Assembly (NCBI RefSeq): GCF_006874645.1
Contig: NZ_CP030082.1
Span: 62,001-126,000 of the forward strand
Source: Bdellovibrio sp. ZAP7
GTDB taxonomy: Bacteria > Bdellovibrionota > Bdellovibrionia > Bdellovibrionales > Bdellovibrionaceae
DNA length: 64,000 nt
Direction: 5' to 3'
Positions within the stretch are counted from its first letter, which is position 1. Each line of letters begins with the position of its first letter. This document shows positions 35,887 through 44,678 of the stretch, piece after piece. The notes below the pieces were generated by a model, which saw nothing but the letters and a program-made list of their open reading frames with translations, was not told where the DNA came from and did no database searches. The translations under genes were made by a program, and so were the position numbers.

Positions 35887-35963
35887 GCACTCGTAGCTCA
35901 GCTGGATAGAGTACTTGACTACGAATCAAGTGGTCAGAGGTTCGAATCCTCTCGAGTGCACCA
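35887..35963 (+). tRNA. tRNA-Arg (anticodon ACG)
   Basis: A 77-base gene with acceptor GCACTCG/CGAGTGC, D arm TAGCTCAGCTGGATAGAG, anticodon ACG at 35921-35923 between CTTGA/TCAAG, T arm AGAGGTTCGAATCCTCT and encoded CCA. The A34 is expected to be edited to inosine by TadA to read CGU/CGC/CGA. Confidence 0.97.
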
Positions 35964-36043
35964 TTTTTTCCCTAAATTCCCCTAAAAAATCAATACCTTA
36001 GAAAAAAGAATCACTATAGACTCTGTTTTGCAACGGAGGACTT

Positions 36044-36496
36044 ATGGGTTTTAAATTTTGGCTGAAGGTCGCTTTCATGATTGGTTCGTTTGGGCTGGTG
36101 ATCTATGGAATGCAGCAACTCCGTTCTTCGGACTTTGCCCGTGAGGCACAAAAAGATGACAGTGCCTTATCACTCCTTTTAGGCGGAGAAACCCGCCCAC
36201 TGAACTGGTGTTTGCCAGAGACGAAAAAGGTCGAAATCCTCTCTGAAAAAGGTGAAGTCTTAAAAGCACTGACGAGTACCCAAGATATCAGTTCCGTGTG
36301 TGAAATCTTGATTGGTCCAATCTCCACGGATGTGGTTCAAAAATCTCAATTTAATCGTCGATTAGTCGCATCTGACGCCAAGGGTGCCACTAAAACTTTG
36401 GAACAAGCGGCCAACTCCCCATATTTTAGAGCGGATGAGATGCCGATGAGCTCGGTGATGCTGGAAAAAGTCCTGCAGCGCCTGTTGCAGCCCTGA
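36044..36496 (+). CDS. Membrane-anchored hypothetical protein
   Basis: A 150-residue protein with one N-terminal membrane helix (FWLKVAFMIGSFGLVIYGM) and a soluble domain that should face the periplasm, containing two cysteines (NWCLPE, SVCEIL). A clear CGGAGGACTT ribosome site precedes the ATG. It sits alone between tRNA-Arg and tRNA-Asn. The family is not recognised. Confidence 0.7.
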   Translation: MGFKFWLKVAFMIGSFGLVIYGMQQLRSSDFAREAQKDDSALSLLLGGETRPLNWCLPETKKVEILSEKGEVLKALTSTQDISSVCEILIGPISTDVVQKSQFNRRLVASDAKGATKTLEQAANSPYFRADEMPMSSVMLEKVLQRLLQP

Positions 36497-36549
36497 TTTC
36501 TGTTTGACAAGATAGGCCCAAAATAATAGTTTGGCTTTCACCGAAACGT

Positions 36550-36625
36550 TCAGAAGTAGCTCAGTCGGTAGAGCAAGCGGCTGTTAACCGCTGGGTCGGG
36601 GGTTCGAGTCCCTCCTTCTGAGCCA
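36550..36625 (+). tRNA. tRNA-Asn (anticodon GTT)
   Basis: A 76-base gene with acceptor TCAGAAG/CTTCTGA, D arm TAGCTCAGTCGGTAGAG, anticodon GTT at 36583-36585 between AGCGG/CCGCT, T arm GGGGGTTCGAGTCCCTC and encoded CCA. The first-position G34 is a target for queuosine, whose pathway enzyme queF is in this window. Confidence 0.97.
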
Positions 36626-36650
36626 TTTTTTCTTACTTCGGTAAGACACC

Positions 36651-36675
36651 AAAACCAGCCTAGAGCTGGTTTTTT
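36651..36675 (+). terminator. Intrinsic terminator after tRNA-Asn
   Basis: The stem AAAACCAGC/GCTGGTTTT with loop CTAGA, followed by further T. It ends the tRNA-Asn transcript. The following ~210 bases before the next ATG hold no gene and should contain the promoter of the 36888 operon. Confidence 0.9.
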
Positions 36676-36887
36676 CGTTTCTGGGGTACCTCTTAAATAC
36701 CTGTAATTTCTAAAGATATGCCGAACTGCTGCCACTCTCGGGCACTGTCATGAGCCTATGCAGGTTATCCTACTTCAGAGCGTTCCTATTGCTCCTAAGA
36801 GCCCCCTTTTAGGGCACAAAAGCTGCATTTCTTGGCCATGCAACCCCTTTAAGCAACTTTAACCATTAGGATTTTCAAGGACTACTC

Positions 36888-37640
36888 ATGAAAACATTCC
36901 TTGTGAGCTCTACCGTCACTTTTGTCCCTGGCAACTACGAGGGATTTATCAATCATCTTGCAAAAAGTGATCGTGTGCATGGCCTGATCTTAGTTGAAAA
37001 TCGTGATTGGAAAATTGCAGCAAAAGCCTTGCTGCTAATTATCTCCTTCGCGGCGCCTCGCATGGGGATGCATCTTTTGAAAAATTACTTCGGTAAATCA
37101 AACGCACGCAAAAAAGCGATGTTTGAAAAACACGGAAAAGCATTTCGAATTGTTTCAGATATTAATTCCGTTGAGACATTGAACTTCATCCAAGAAGAAA
37201 ACGTTGAACTCATAGTTAACGCTCGCACGCGTTCTTTCTTCAAAAAAAATCTTTTGAAAACTCCACGCTATGGTTGCATCAACATTCATCACGGCCTTCT
37301 TCCCGAGCAACGCGGCCTTATGTGCGACTTCTGGGCACATATGGAAAAAACTAAGTTTGGATTTTCGATTCATCAGATGACTTCCAAATTGGACGATGGA
37401 CCTATTCTTCATGTGGGCGAGGTCAAGACCTCTCCTTCAAACTATATGACATCTATATTCGAAGGGTCTTTAATAGAATCTCAAGCGATCGAAAAGTTAC
37501 TTAAAGATCTCGAGAAGAATAAAGCTTCAGAGAATATTTTTTCAGGCTTGGAAAATATCAAAACTGAGAAAACAAAATATCGCAGCAATCCCGGCTTGAT
37601 GGACTTTTACAAACTTCAGTGGAGAGGTACTAAAATATGA
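36888..37640 (+). CDS. Formyltransferase-fold protein
   Basis: A 250-residue protein of the Formyl_trans_N fold. The family's catalytic Asn-x-His is seen in INIHHGLLPEQRG, and the Asp in SKLDDGPIL, so the Asn-His-Asp triad of N10-formyl-THF-dependent formyltransferases appears intact. It lacks the C-terminal tRNA-recognition domain of methionyl-tRNA formyltransferase and the usual PurN layout, so a small-molecule or amino-sugar acceptor is more likely. It opens a four-gene plus-strand operon; its stop overlaps the next ATG (ATGA). The acceptor is unknown, but the context points to a lipid or head-group precursor. Confidence 0.75.
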   Translation: MKTFLVSSTVTFVPGNYEGFINHLAKSDRVHGLILVENRDWKIAAKALLLIISFAAPRMGMHLLKNYFGKSNARKKAMFEKHGKAFRIVSDINSVETLNFIQEENVELIVNARTRSFFKKNLLKTPRYGCINIHHGLLPEQRGLMCDFWAHMEKTKFGFSIHQMTSKLDDGPILHVGEVKTSPSNYMTSIFEGSLIESQAIEKLLKDLEKNKASENIFSGLENIKTEKTKYRSNPGLMDFYKLQWRGTKI

Positions 37641-40018
37641 AAATCATCTTTGCTCTTCATGGCAATCCTGGCGCTCCTCAAGATTGGTCCTTGCTACAAA
37701 ATCAGAATGTGAAAATTAAGGCTGTTGATGCTTATTCAGACGATTGGATTAGGGAAATTCAACAAAGCCCCGAGAAAGTGATTTTGTTGGGCCACTCCTG
37801 GGGTGCTTATCGTATTTTGAAAGCATTGCCGAAGGTTGCTGCGCACGTTGAAAGAGTCGTTTTGCTTGCTCCTTACGTGAATATCGAAAGACCCCTTTCT
37901 GGAGTCGCACAAGCTCTTTTAAAAACACCATGGCTCGGAGAGAAACTGATTCAGGGTAATCATAAGAAAAGCAAAGACGTCTTTTTGAATGATTTGATTT
38001 ATCCTTTTAAAGTTGAAGGCCTGCCCTACTATAAAGAAATCGAAAACCGCATGCAGCATTGGCAAATGTGGCAGAAAACGGCCTTCGTAAAAATGCAAAT
38101 GCAAGCAAACCCTTTGAGTAAAGCTGATGTCAGGCAGACACCAATCACGGTGATCTATGGTAATGACGATAAAATCAGCAGTGCCGATTCTCAGAATAAA
38201 ATCTTAAAACAATATCCAAACATCACGATTAAATATCTAGAAAATGCAGGTCACGGCATGCTGTGGTCTCATCCGGAAATGATCTCGAAGGAGCTTTTAA
38301 TGACGTCCACAAAAATCGGATATCACGCTGGCGAAAGCGAACAAAACAACGTTATCAGCTATATGGAGAAACATTTGCGTGAATTTCCTGATCGTGTGGC
38401 TTTGCGATGGGCTCGTCGTGAATCATTGATGCAATGGAATGGCGATCCGAAAACTCCGTTCCAGCATGATGAAATTAACTATAAAGACTTTTCCACACGT
38501 ATTTCCTCATTCGCTCAAGGTCTGATTGATATCGGTATCCAAAAAGGCGACAGAGTTATTATCTTTTTGCCAATGAGTCTGGATATGTACACGGCGATGT
38601 TCGCCGTTCAAAAAATCGGTGCAATTGCCGTTTTCCTGGATTCCTGGGCGCGCTCTCATCACTTGGGGGCTTCTGCTGAATGTGTGGGCCCTAAAGCCAT
38701 GATCAGCTTTAAAATGGCGTTTGATTTGGTAGATCAAGTTCCTGAATTTAACTCGATGCCAATCCGTATTCTTTATGGTCCTGGCGAGAAATTCACTCAT
38801 AAGTTTGAAACTTTATTGAAGGCCCCGATTTCTCCAGTGTGTGCGGTTGAATCTGAATTCTCGGCACTTATTACTTTCACGACGGGTTCGACTGGTAAAC
38901 CTAAGGGTGCCAACCGTACTCACCGTTTCTTGTCAGCGCAACACCACGCCTTGTCGCATGTTATTCCGTATACTGAGCAAGATCGCGATATGCCAGCTTT
39001 CCCTATTTTCAGTTTGAATAACCTGGCTTCAGGTGTAACTACGATTTTGCCAGCGTTGGACTTATCGGCTCCTTCAGAGCGTGATTCCGCGATCCTGGCT
39101 TGTCAGATCATTAATGAAAATATTAATTGCACAACGCTTTCGCCTTCTATGTTGGTTGGGCTTGCAAAGTTCTGTAAAGAAAAAAGCATTATCCTAAATA
39201 AGCTTCGTCGCGTGGTTACGGGTGGGGCTCCGATTTCAAAAGACGACGTTAAAGCGTTCTATGAAATTGCACCTCAGACGGAACTTTGGATTTTGTATGG
39301 TTCTACTGAAGCAGAACCAATGGCCCATATTGAAGGCCGTGACATGTTGAAAGAAACAAAACAAACAGATCCAGAGATTATCGAAGAGGGCGTGAACGTC
39401 GGTCATATCAGTGAAGACGTTGATTTTAAATTCGTGATTAGAAAAGACGGTCCAATTGAACTGAAGAATGGCTCATGGACGGGAGTTGAGGTTTCTAAGG
39501 GTGAAGTCGGCGAGTTCATCTGTACCGGGGATCATGTGTGCCGCGAGTACTACAATAATGAAGCAGCCTTTAAGACGACTAAAATCATGGATGCTGAAAA
39601 TCGCGTATGGCACCGCACGGGTGACCTTGCTTATATCGACCAAGATAAAAACTTGTGGATCGTGGGTCGCGTGAATAATGCGATTCAAAGAGCTGGTAAG
39701 TACTTCTTCCCGGTGACGGCTGAAGTATTGTTAAAACGCATGCCTTTTGCGTATCGTTGTGCATTTCTGGGTATGGCTGATGAAAAGCTGGGTGAAGCGA
39801 CTTATGCGGCGATTGAGCTAAAGGCCGAAATCGACAAAGCAACATTTGATTTCGAAGGGGCTCGCAAAGAAATCCAACGCGTCTTTGGGAAAAATGGAAT
39901 TCCTTTGGACAAAATTCTTTTTGTCGACAAAGTACCGATGGATCCACGCCATCACTCTAAAGTTGAGTATAAAGTACTGCGTGACCAACTTTCTCAACCT
40001 GGAGTTGTGATTGCGTAA
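37637..40018 (+). CDS. Alpha/beta-hydrolase fused to AMP-dependent acyl ligase (OleBC-like)
   Basis: A 793-residue two-domain protein. Residues 1-230 are an alpha/beta hydrolase: HGNPGAP oxyanion region, nucleophile in GHSWGAY, and a C-terminal GHGMLW His. From ~240 to the end is an ANL-family adenylating enzyme: P-loop TFTTGSTGKPKGA, YGSTEAEP, TGDLAYID, GR hinge and a near-terminal catalytic-type Lys in HHSKVEYK. The same domain order is known from OleBC fusions of long-chain olefin biosynthesis (beta-lactone synthetase plus beta-lactone decarboxylase). No OleA thiolase is present in this window, so the exact reaction may differ. It is translationally coupled to both neighbours. Confidence 0.8.
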   Translation: MKIIFALHGNPGAPQDWSLLQNQNVKIKAVDAYSDDWIREIQQSPEKVILLGHSWGAYRILKALPKVAAHVERVVLLAPYVNIERPLSGVAQALLKTPWLGEKLIQGNHKKSKDVFLNDLIYPFKVEGLPYYKEIENRMQHWQMWQKTAFVKMQMQANPLSKADVRQTPITVIYGNDDKISSADSQNKILKQYPNITIKYLENAGHGMLWSHPEMISKELLMTSTKIGYHAGESEQNNVISYMEKHLREFPDRVALRWARRESLMQWNGDPKTPFQHDEINYKDFSTRISSFAQGLIDIGIQKGDRVIIFLPMSLDMYTAMFAVQKIGAIAVFLDSWARSHHLGASAECVGPKAMISFKMAFDLVDQVPEFNSMPIRILYGPGEKFTHKFETLLKAPISPVCAVESEFSALITFTTGSTGKPKGANRTHRFLSAQHHALSHVIPYTEQDRDMPAFPIFSLNNLASGVTTILPALDLSAPSERDSAILACQIINENINCTTLSPSMLVGLAKFCKEKSIILNKLRRVVTGGAPISKDDVKAFYEIAPQTELWILYGSTEAEPMAHIEGRDMLKETKQTDPEIIEEGVNVGHISEDVDFKFVIRKDGPIELKNGSWTGVEVSKGEVGEFICTGDHVCREYYNNEAAFKTTKIMDAENRVWHRTGDLAYIDQDKNLWIVGRVNNAIQRAGKYFFPVTAEVLLKRMPFAYRCAFLGMADEKLGEATYAAIELKAEIDKATFDFEGARKEIQRVFGKNGIPLDKILFVDKVPMDPRHHSKVEYKVLRDQLSQPGVVIA

Positions 40019-40880
40019 CTGGCTGATTCTTATTAAAGAACGCTTTAGTCCGTTCCAATATATTCCTATGATTGTCGCCTTTACGGTGGCGAATGGTTTG
40101 TATTTGGCGAAAATAGAAAGCCATGATTGGAGCTGGAGCCGTTTTGCGATGGCTTTTGTTTTGATGTTGTCGTTCTTTTTCAGGATGCGTCTGTTTGATG
40201 AGATTAAAGACTATGAAGTTGATTTAAAAATCAACCCAACACGTCCCTTGGCTCGCGGTATCTTATCCGTTACGCAGGTGAAGCACGCATTAATGATTTT
40301 GATCCTGCTTGAGTTAGTGGTTGTATCGCAATTGGGTTTGCCAAGTTTTTTGGTACATGTTCTGGGAATTGGTTATAGCCTTCTCATGTACGAAGAGTTT
40401 TTTATCGGAGATATTCTTCGCCCTCACCTGACGACGTACGCTGTCTCTCATACATTCGTTAGTGTGCTGTTGGGGATTTCTGCAGCGGTGGGAATTTCTG
40501 GAGCTACAGATCTATCGATTTTGTGTAAACACGCCGCTTTCTTTTTAGTGAACTGGTGTTTCTTTAACCTGTTCGAATTTGCCAGAAAGACCTTTGCTCC
40601 TGAGGAAGAAAAAGAAAACGTTCCAAGCTATTCAAATATCTTTGGAACTAAAGGCGCTTATCTTTTGTCGATCAGTCAGGTCGTGTTGGGCTTGGCACTG
40701 CTAAGATATCAATTCGGTGAATTCTTGATGTGGCCTTGTCTGCTGGCGGCTGTTTATTTGGTCGCAACTATTGCCTATTTATTTAAGCCGAAAGCGGTAA
40801 ACGCAAAACTTTTCCGCGGTGTTACGGGTGCCTATTTGCTGGGTCACTTCATCGTTATGTCTATTGTGCTAGGAGCGTAA
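40011..40880 (+). CDS. UbiA-family prenyltransferase-like membrane protein
   Basis: A 289-residue protein with seven to nine membrane helices. The first Asp-rich motif is RLFDEIKDYEVD followed by NPTRPLARG, as in UbiA enzymes that bind prenyl diphosphate via magnesium. The second motif is the variant EFARKTFAPEEE seen in a UbiA subgroup rather than the classical DxxxD. It begins with TTG at 40011, inside the stop region of the ligase gene (8-base overlap), preceded by GGAG. It would attach an isoprenoid or related chain to an acceptor in the inner membrane. Substrates are unknown. Confidence 0.75.
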   Translation: MRNWLILIKERFSPFQYIPMIVAFTVANGLYLAKIESHDWSWSRFAMAFVLMLSFFFRMRLFDEIKDYEVDLKINPTRPLARGILSVTQVKHALMILILLELVVVSQLGLPSFLVHVLGIGYSLLMYEEFFIGDILRPHLTTYAVSHTFVSVLLGISAAVGISGATDLSILCKHAAFFLVNWCFFNLFEFARKTFAPEEEKENVPSYSNIFGTKGAYLLSISQVVLGLALLRYQFGEFLMWPCLLAAVYLVATIAYLFKPKAVNAKLFRGVTGAYLLGHFIVMSIVLGA

Positions 40881-40881
40881 A

Positions 40882-43563
40882 ATGTTGGTCACAAAAAAAT
40901 CCACATTGTTATTTGCAAAGAATGAAGCCGGCGGAAAAGGGTATAACCTTTATTTGATGTCTCAAGCCGGGGTGCCAGTTCCTGAGTGGGTGGTATTCGG
41001 TAAAAAGTATTTTAATGAATTCCTGGATGCAAAGAATGTCCGTGCGGCTGTCTCTGCGAAAGTGGATCAGGTGATGGCGGGTACTTTGTCTCCGGCTCAG
41101 GCCGAGAAAGACATTCTGGCAATCTTTGAATCCACGGCGGCGACTGAATACTTAAGTCAATCTGTGGACCAAGCGCTGACGATGTTAAATCAAAGCACGG
41201 TCTTTTCTGTGCGCTCATCGGCGGCAGACGAAGACAGCGTGTCTCATTCATTTGCGGGTCAGTTAAGCAGCTTCCTTTATGTGAGTGGTAAGCAGGACAT
41301 TTTAGATTTTATTAAAAAGTGCTGGGCGTCGGCTTTCAGCGAGCGTGCTTTGGTTTATCGTCAGGAAAACGGGATTGATCTTAAAAAGATCTCTGTATCC
41401 GTCGTCCTTCAGCGCATGCTTGATCCAGATAAATCAGGGGTGATGTTCACTTGTGATCCCGTTGCTAAAAATCTTACGAACTTTGTGATCTCCTCGGTCT
41501 ATGGTGTCGGCGAAGGCCTGGTTTCAGGTGCATTGGATGCGGATTCTTATTGGTTAAATTCCGCGACGGGTGCTTTGGATAAAAAAGAGATCGTGGAAAA
41601 GTCAGAGCAGATGAAAAAGTCTTCTTCTGGCCACTGTCAGTTATTACCAGTTGAGGAATCTAAAAAGAATGCGTCGTCATTGACGGATTCAGAATTGAAT
41701 GACCTTTATAAATGGGGCATGAAAATTCAAAATAGCTATTACCGTCCTCAGGATATCGAGTGGGCTATTCAAGACGGAAAGCTTTATATTCTACAAACCC
41801 GTCCTGTGACGAATCTGGAATCTGATTTAGTCGGCTACCCAAATCTGTGGGATAACTCCAACATCATTGAATCGTATGGTGGTTTGACGTCGCCATTGAG
41901 CTTTAGCTTTGCTTTGCGCAACTATAAAGCCGTATATGTGCAGTTCTGCGAAGTTCTGGGTGTCCCTTCCGAAATCATTAAGGATATGGATAACTATTTG
42001 TCGTACATGTTGGGTTCGATCAACGGCCGCGTGTATTACAACCTGTTCAACTGGTACAAACTGGTCGGTGTTCTTCCAGGGTTTAAGCAAAACCGCGAGT
42101 TTATGGAAACGATGATGGGTGTTTCTGAGTCATTGACGGATGAAATCGCAAATCGCATTAAGCCGCACCCGTCTTGGGATACTCCAGCTGGGAAACTTCG
42201 TCAGATGGTGACGGGTTTCAATTTTATTAAGTATCACTTTACGATTCAGACTGTGGTGGATGATTTCCTAAAAACCTTCCATCGCGATTATGACAGGTAC
42301 CGTGCAATGCCTCTTAAGAGAATGCGTGGCGACCAGTTGATTCAGATCTACGCAGAGCTTGAAAGAAACATGCTGGGTCGTTGGAAAGCACCGATCATTA
42401 ATGACTTCCTGTGCATGGTGCATTTTGGTTTGCTGAAAAAGCTTACGAATAAATGGCTTTCTGGTTTGGATTCGACAATTCAAAACGACCTGCTTGCGGG
42501 CGAAGGCGGTCTTGAGAGTGCAGAGCCGACGAAAGCATTACTTCGTTTGGCAAGCATTGCCGCTAAAAATCCTGGTTTAAAGACATTGATTGAAACGACA
42601 GATCCAAAAGATGGTCTGGAAGCTTTGAATCAGTCTAACTATGAAAACTTCTATCATCTGGTATTGGACTACTTGGATAAATACGGTTTCCGCTGTATGA
42701 GCGAAATGAAGCTTGAAGAAATCGACCTTTTGACGGATCCAAGCTACTTATTCGTTTGTTTAAAGAACTATCTAAAAGCTGGTAAAGTTGAAGTCCACGA
42801 CGATGCCCATGAAAAATCATTGCGTGCTCAGGCCGAAGAAAAAGTTGCGGGTCATCTTTCTGGATTCCGTCGCAGCATGTACTTCTGGGTGTTAAAACAC
42901 GCTCGTAAGGCTGTGAAAAACCGCGAGAACACGCGTTTTGCAAGAACTCGCATCTATGGTATTGCACGCACGATCTTTCAAGCTATCGGCGAAGATCTTG
43001 CCAGTTTGAGTGCTTTGGAAAATCCACGTGATATTTTCTGGCTGACGATCGAGGAAGTATTCGGAATCTACAATGGCACTTTGCCAGCGTACAATTTGAA
43101 TAACTTCGTTCAGCTCCGTAAAAAAGAGTACGATGGCTTCACTGAAGATACGGATCCACGTATTATGACTCGTGGTGCGGCTTATTGGAATAATACGTTC
43201 GTAAAACCGGTGGAAGAAGCTCCAATTGATCCAAATGCAACTTACGATCTAAAAGGTCTTCCATGCTGCCCAGGTATTTTAGAGGGCGTGGTGAAAGTTA
43301 TCCTTAATCCAGGTGATAACTTGGATTTGAATGGCGAGATTTTGGTGACGGCGAGAACAGATCCAGGATGGGTTCCATTGTATCCTGCGATTTCAGGTTT
43401 GCTGGTTGAGCGTGGAAGTTTGCTATCGCACTCAGCGATCGTAGCCCGAGAGATGGGTATTCCTGCGGTGGTCAGTATTCCGGGTCTGACGAAGACTTTG
43501 AAAACCGGCATGCGCATCCGTATGGATGGCAAAGCCGGTACAGTGGAAATCCTCAGCGAATAG
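40882..43563 (+). CDS. PEP-synthase/rifampicin-phosphotransferase-like dikinase
   Basis: An 893-residue protein. Residues 1-320 are the ATP-grasp PPDK_N domain (GGKGYNLYLM, FSVRSSAADED, GVMFTCDP, DIEWAIQDGKLYILQTRP). A ~450-residue helical middle domain follows. The C-terminal swivelling domain carries the phospho-histidine in LLSHSAIVAREMGIPAVV. There is no PEP-binding TIM barrel, so it is not PEP synthase or PPDK; the architecture equals rifampicin phosphotransferase, which splits ATP into AMP plus Pi and phosphorylates a small molecule. AGGAG precedes the ATG, one base after the UbiA-like stop. The substrate is probably an intermediate of the neighbouring pathway. Confidence 0.82.
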   Translation: MLVTKKSTLLFAKNEAGGKGYNLYLMSQAGVPVPEWVVFGKKYFNEFLDAKNVRAAVSAKVDQVMAGTLSPAQAEKDILAIFESTAATEYLSQSVDQALTMLNQSTVFSVRSSAADEDSVSHSFAGQLSSFLYVSGKQDILDFIKKCWASAFSERALVYRQENGIDLKKISVSVVLQRMLDPDKSGVMFTCDPVAKNLTNFVISSVYGVGEGLVSGALDADSYWLNSATGALDKKEIVEKSEQMKKSSSGHCQLLPVEESKKNASSLTDSELNDLYKWGMKIQNSYYRPQDIEWAIQDGKLYILQTRPVTNLESDLVGYPNLWDNSNIIESYGGLTSPLSFSFALRNYKAVYVQFCEVLGVPSEIIKDMDNYLSYMLGSINGRVYYNLFNWYKLVGVLPGFKQNREFMETMMGVSESLTDEIANRIKPHPSWDTPAGKLRQMVTGFNFIKYHFTIQTVVDDFLKTFHRDYDRYRAMPLKRMRGDQLIQIYAELERNMLGRWKAPIINDFLCMVHFGLLKKLTNKWLSGLDSTIQNDLLAGEGGLESAEPTKALLRLASIAAKNPGLKTLIETTDPKDGLEALNQSNYENFYHLVLDYLDKYGFRCMSEMKLEEIDLLTDPSYLFVCLKNYLKAGKVEVHDDAHEKSLRAQAEEKVAGHLSGFRRSMYFWVLKHARKAVKNRENTRFARTRIYGIARTIFQAIGEDLASLSALENPRDIFWLTIEEVFGIYNGTLPAYNLNNFVQLRKKEYDGFTEDTDPRIMTRGAAYWNNTFVKPVEEAPIDPNATYDLKGLPCCPGILEGVVKVILNPGDNLDLNGEILVTARTDPGWVPLYPAISGLLVERGSLLSHSAIVAREMGIPAVVSIPGLTKTLKTGMRIRMDGKAGTVEILSE

Positions 43564-43567
43564 TCGC

Positions 43568-44668
43568 TTAGGATTTCTTATAAATGTGGAATTGATAAAC
43601 GCCTGTGCCGTCAGTTTTAGCGGCCCAGGCGTTTTTGTCTTTAAGCTCCTGCCAACCCGTCAAATCCATTTCTTTTGCAGCACGCATGAAAGAACGGATC
43701 ACCATGCAAGTTCCTGAAGTATTTTCTTTGTTCAGTTTTTGCAAAACCTGATTCGCATCCTGGTCACTTAAGTAAGAGATCGTGTCAGACAGAGAAATGA
43801 AGCTGTATTTTTGCTTTGGCAAATACTCGAGCAAGTTACCCAACAGGTAGTTCACTTTTGTATTCGATTTCTTTACCGCTTCAAAGATATGGTGGTGTGC
43901 TTCCAGTGGAAGACCTTCTTCGTGACGGATGCTGCCTAAGAATAGAATCTGCATGAAGTAGTTCTTGCGAACTAATTGTGTGCGAAAGATACGGTCAAAC
44001 TCTTCAACGATGAACTGGCTTGGTGGGCGAGACTCTGTTTTGTGTCCATCGCTACCGCTGAAGTGACCTTTATAAAGGTATTTGTTAAACACAAACTCAC
44101 TTGCCGCGACCTTGATGAAAGTGTTCCAACGAATTTTTGGCCAGTGTTTTTCATACAGCTCAATTTGTTCAGACAAGCTTTGCGCTGCAAAAACTTTTGA
44201 GAAATCACACTTAAGAACTTCGCGGAACAAGTAACCCAATTTTTGGAAGTGAGATTCCCAGCGGCCCAAAAGGATAAAGCCATGGGGAGCCCAACCATTT
44301 TTGCGTTCTTCCCAATATTTTTTGGCTGCTTCCGAGAGGTTCAATTTATTGAACATAGCAACACGATCGTCGCCAGTGTCGCTGCCGGATTGCAAAGCAC
44401 CCCGGTAACCCATAAAGAACAAGTATTCTTCATAAGTCAGAGACTTCATACTTTGGAAGCGTAATTCGCAAAGATAATTTTGGCTTACCGACATATCGAT
44501 TACATCCAGAACCGCAGGATTTTTGGCAATCAAAGGCATGCAACGTGCGCCGGAGCCCGCAATACTAAATACGCGGTCACAGTTTTCTGGAAGAAGATCA
44601 AACTCGATACGAGTGTCTTCGTTGGACAGAGTGTAATTTAAATCTGAAAAATATTCGCTCGCCATCAT
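43568..44668 (-). CDS. BtaA-like (DUF3419) 3-amino-3-carboxypropyl transferase
   Basis: A 366-residue protein of the DUF3419/BtaA type. The start SDLNYTLSNEDTRIEFDLL parallels the YxQxWEDP region, RVFSIAGSGARCMPLI parallels the SAM-binding glycine motif, and VIDMSVSQNYL is the following acidic strand. BtaA moves the 3-amino-3-carboxypropyl group of SAM to diacylglycerol to make homoserine lipids; no BtaB N-methylase is adjacent. ATG 44668 (or 44665) follows CGAGGA; the longer frame enters the upstream gene. It is third in the minus operon with the barrel and LolA-like genes and is convergent with the dikinase (4 bases apart). Confidence 0.75.
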   Translation of the reverse strand: MMASEYFSDLNYTLSNEDTRIEFDLLPENCDRVFSIAGSGARCMPLIAKNPAVLDVIDMSVSQNYLCELRFQSMKSLTYEEYLFFMGYRGALQSGSDTGDDRVAMFNKLNLSEAAKKYWEERKNGWAPHGFILLGRWESHFQKLGYLFREVLKCDFSKVFAAQSLSEQIELYEKHWPKIRWNTFIKVAASEFVFNKYLYKGHFSGSDGHKTESRPPSQFIVEEFDRIFRTQLVRKNYFMQILFLGSIRHEEGLPLEAHHHIFEAVKKSNTKVNYLLGNLLEYLPKQKYSFISLSDTISYLSDQDANQVLQKLNKENTSGTCMVIRSFMRAAKEMDLTGWQELKDKNAWAAKTDGTGVYQFHIYKKS

Positions 44669-44678
44669 GTCCTCGTTT

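Noticed and set aside
36550-36735. Minus-strand open frame over tRNA-Asn and its terminator
   Set aside because: It is a reverse reading of the tRNA, a common annotation artefact (GGTRTPDPA-type peptide).
36888-37640. Methionyl-tRNA formyltransferase (fmt)
   Set aside because: The N-terminal catalytic triad fits, but the tRNA-binding C-terminal domain is absent and the context is not translational.
40882-43563. PEP synthase or pyruvate phosphate dikinase
   Set aside because: The PEP-binding TIM barrel is missing and the His domain is C-terminal, so the rifampicin-phosphotransferase layout fits better.
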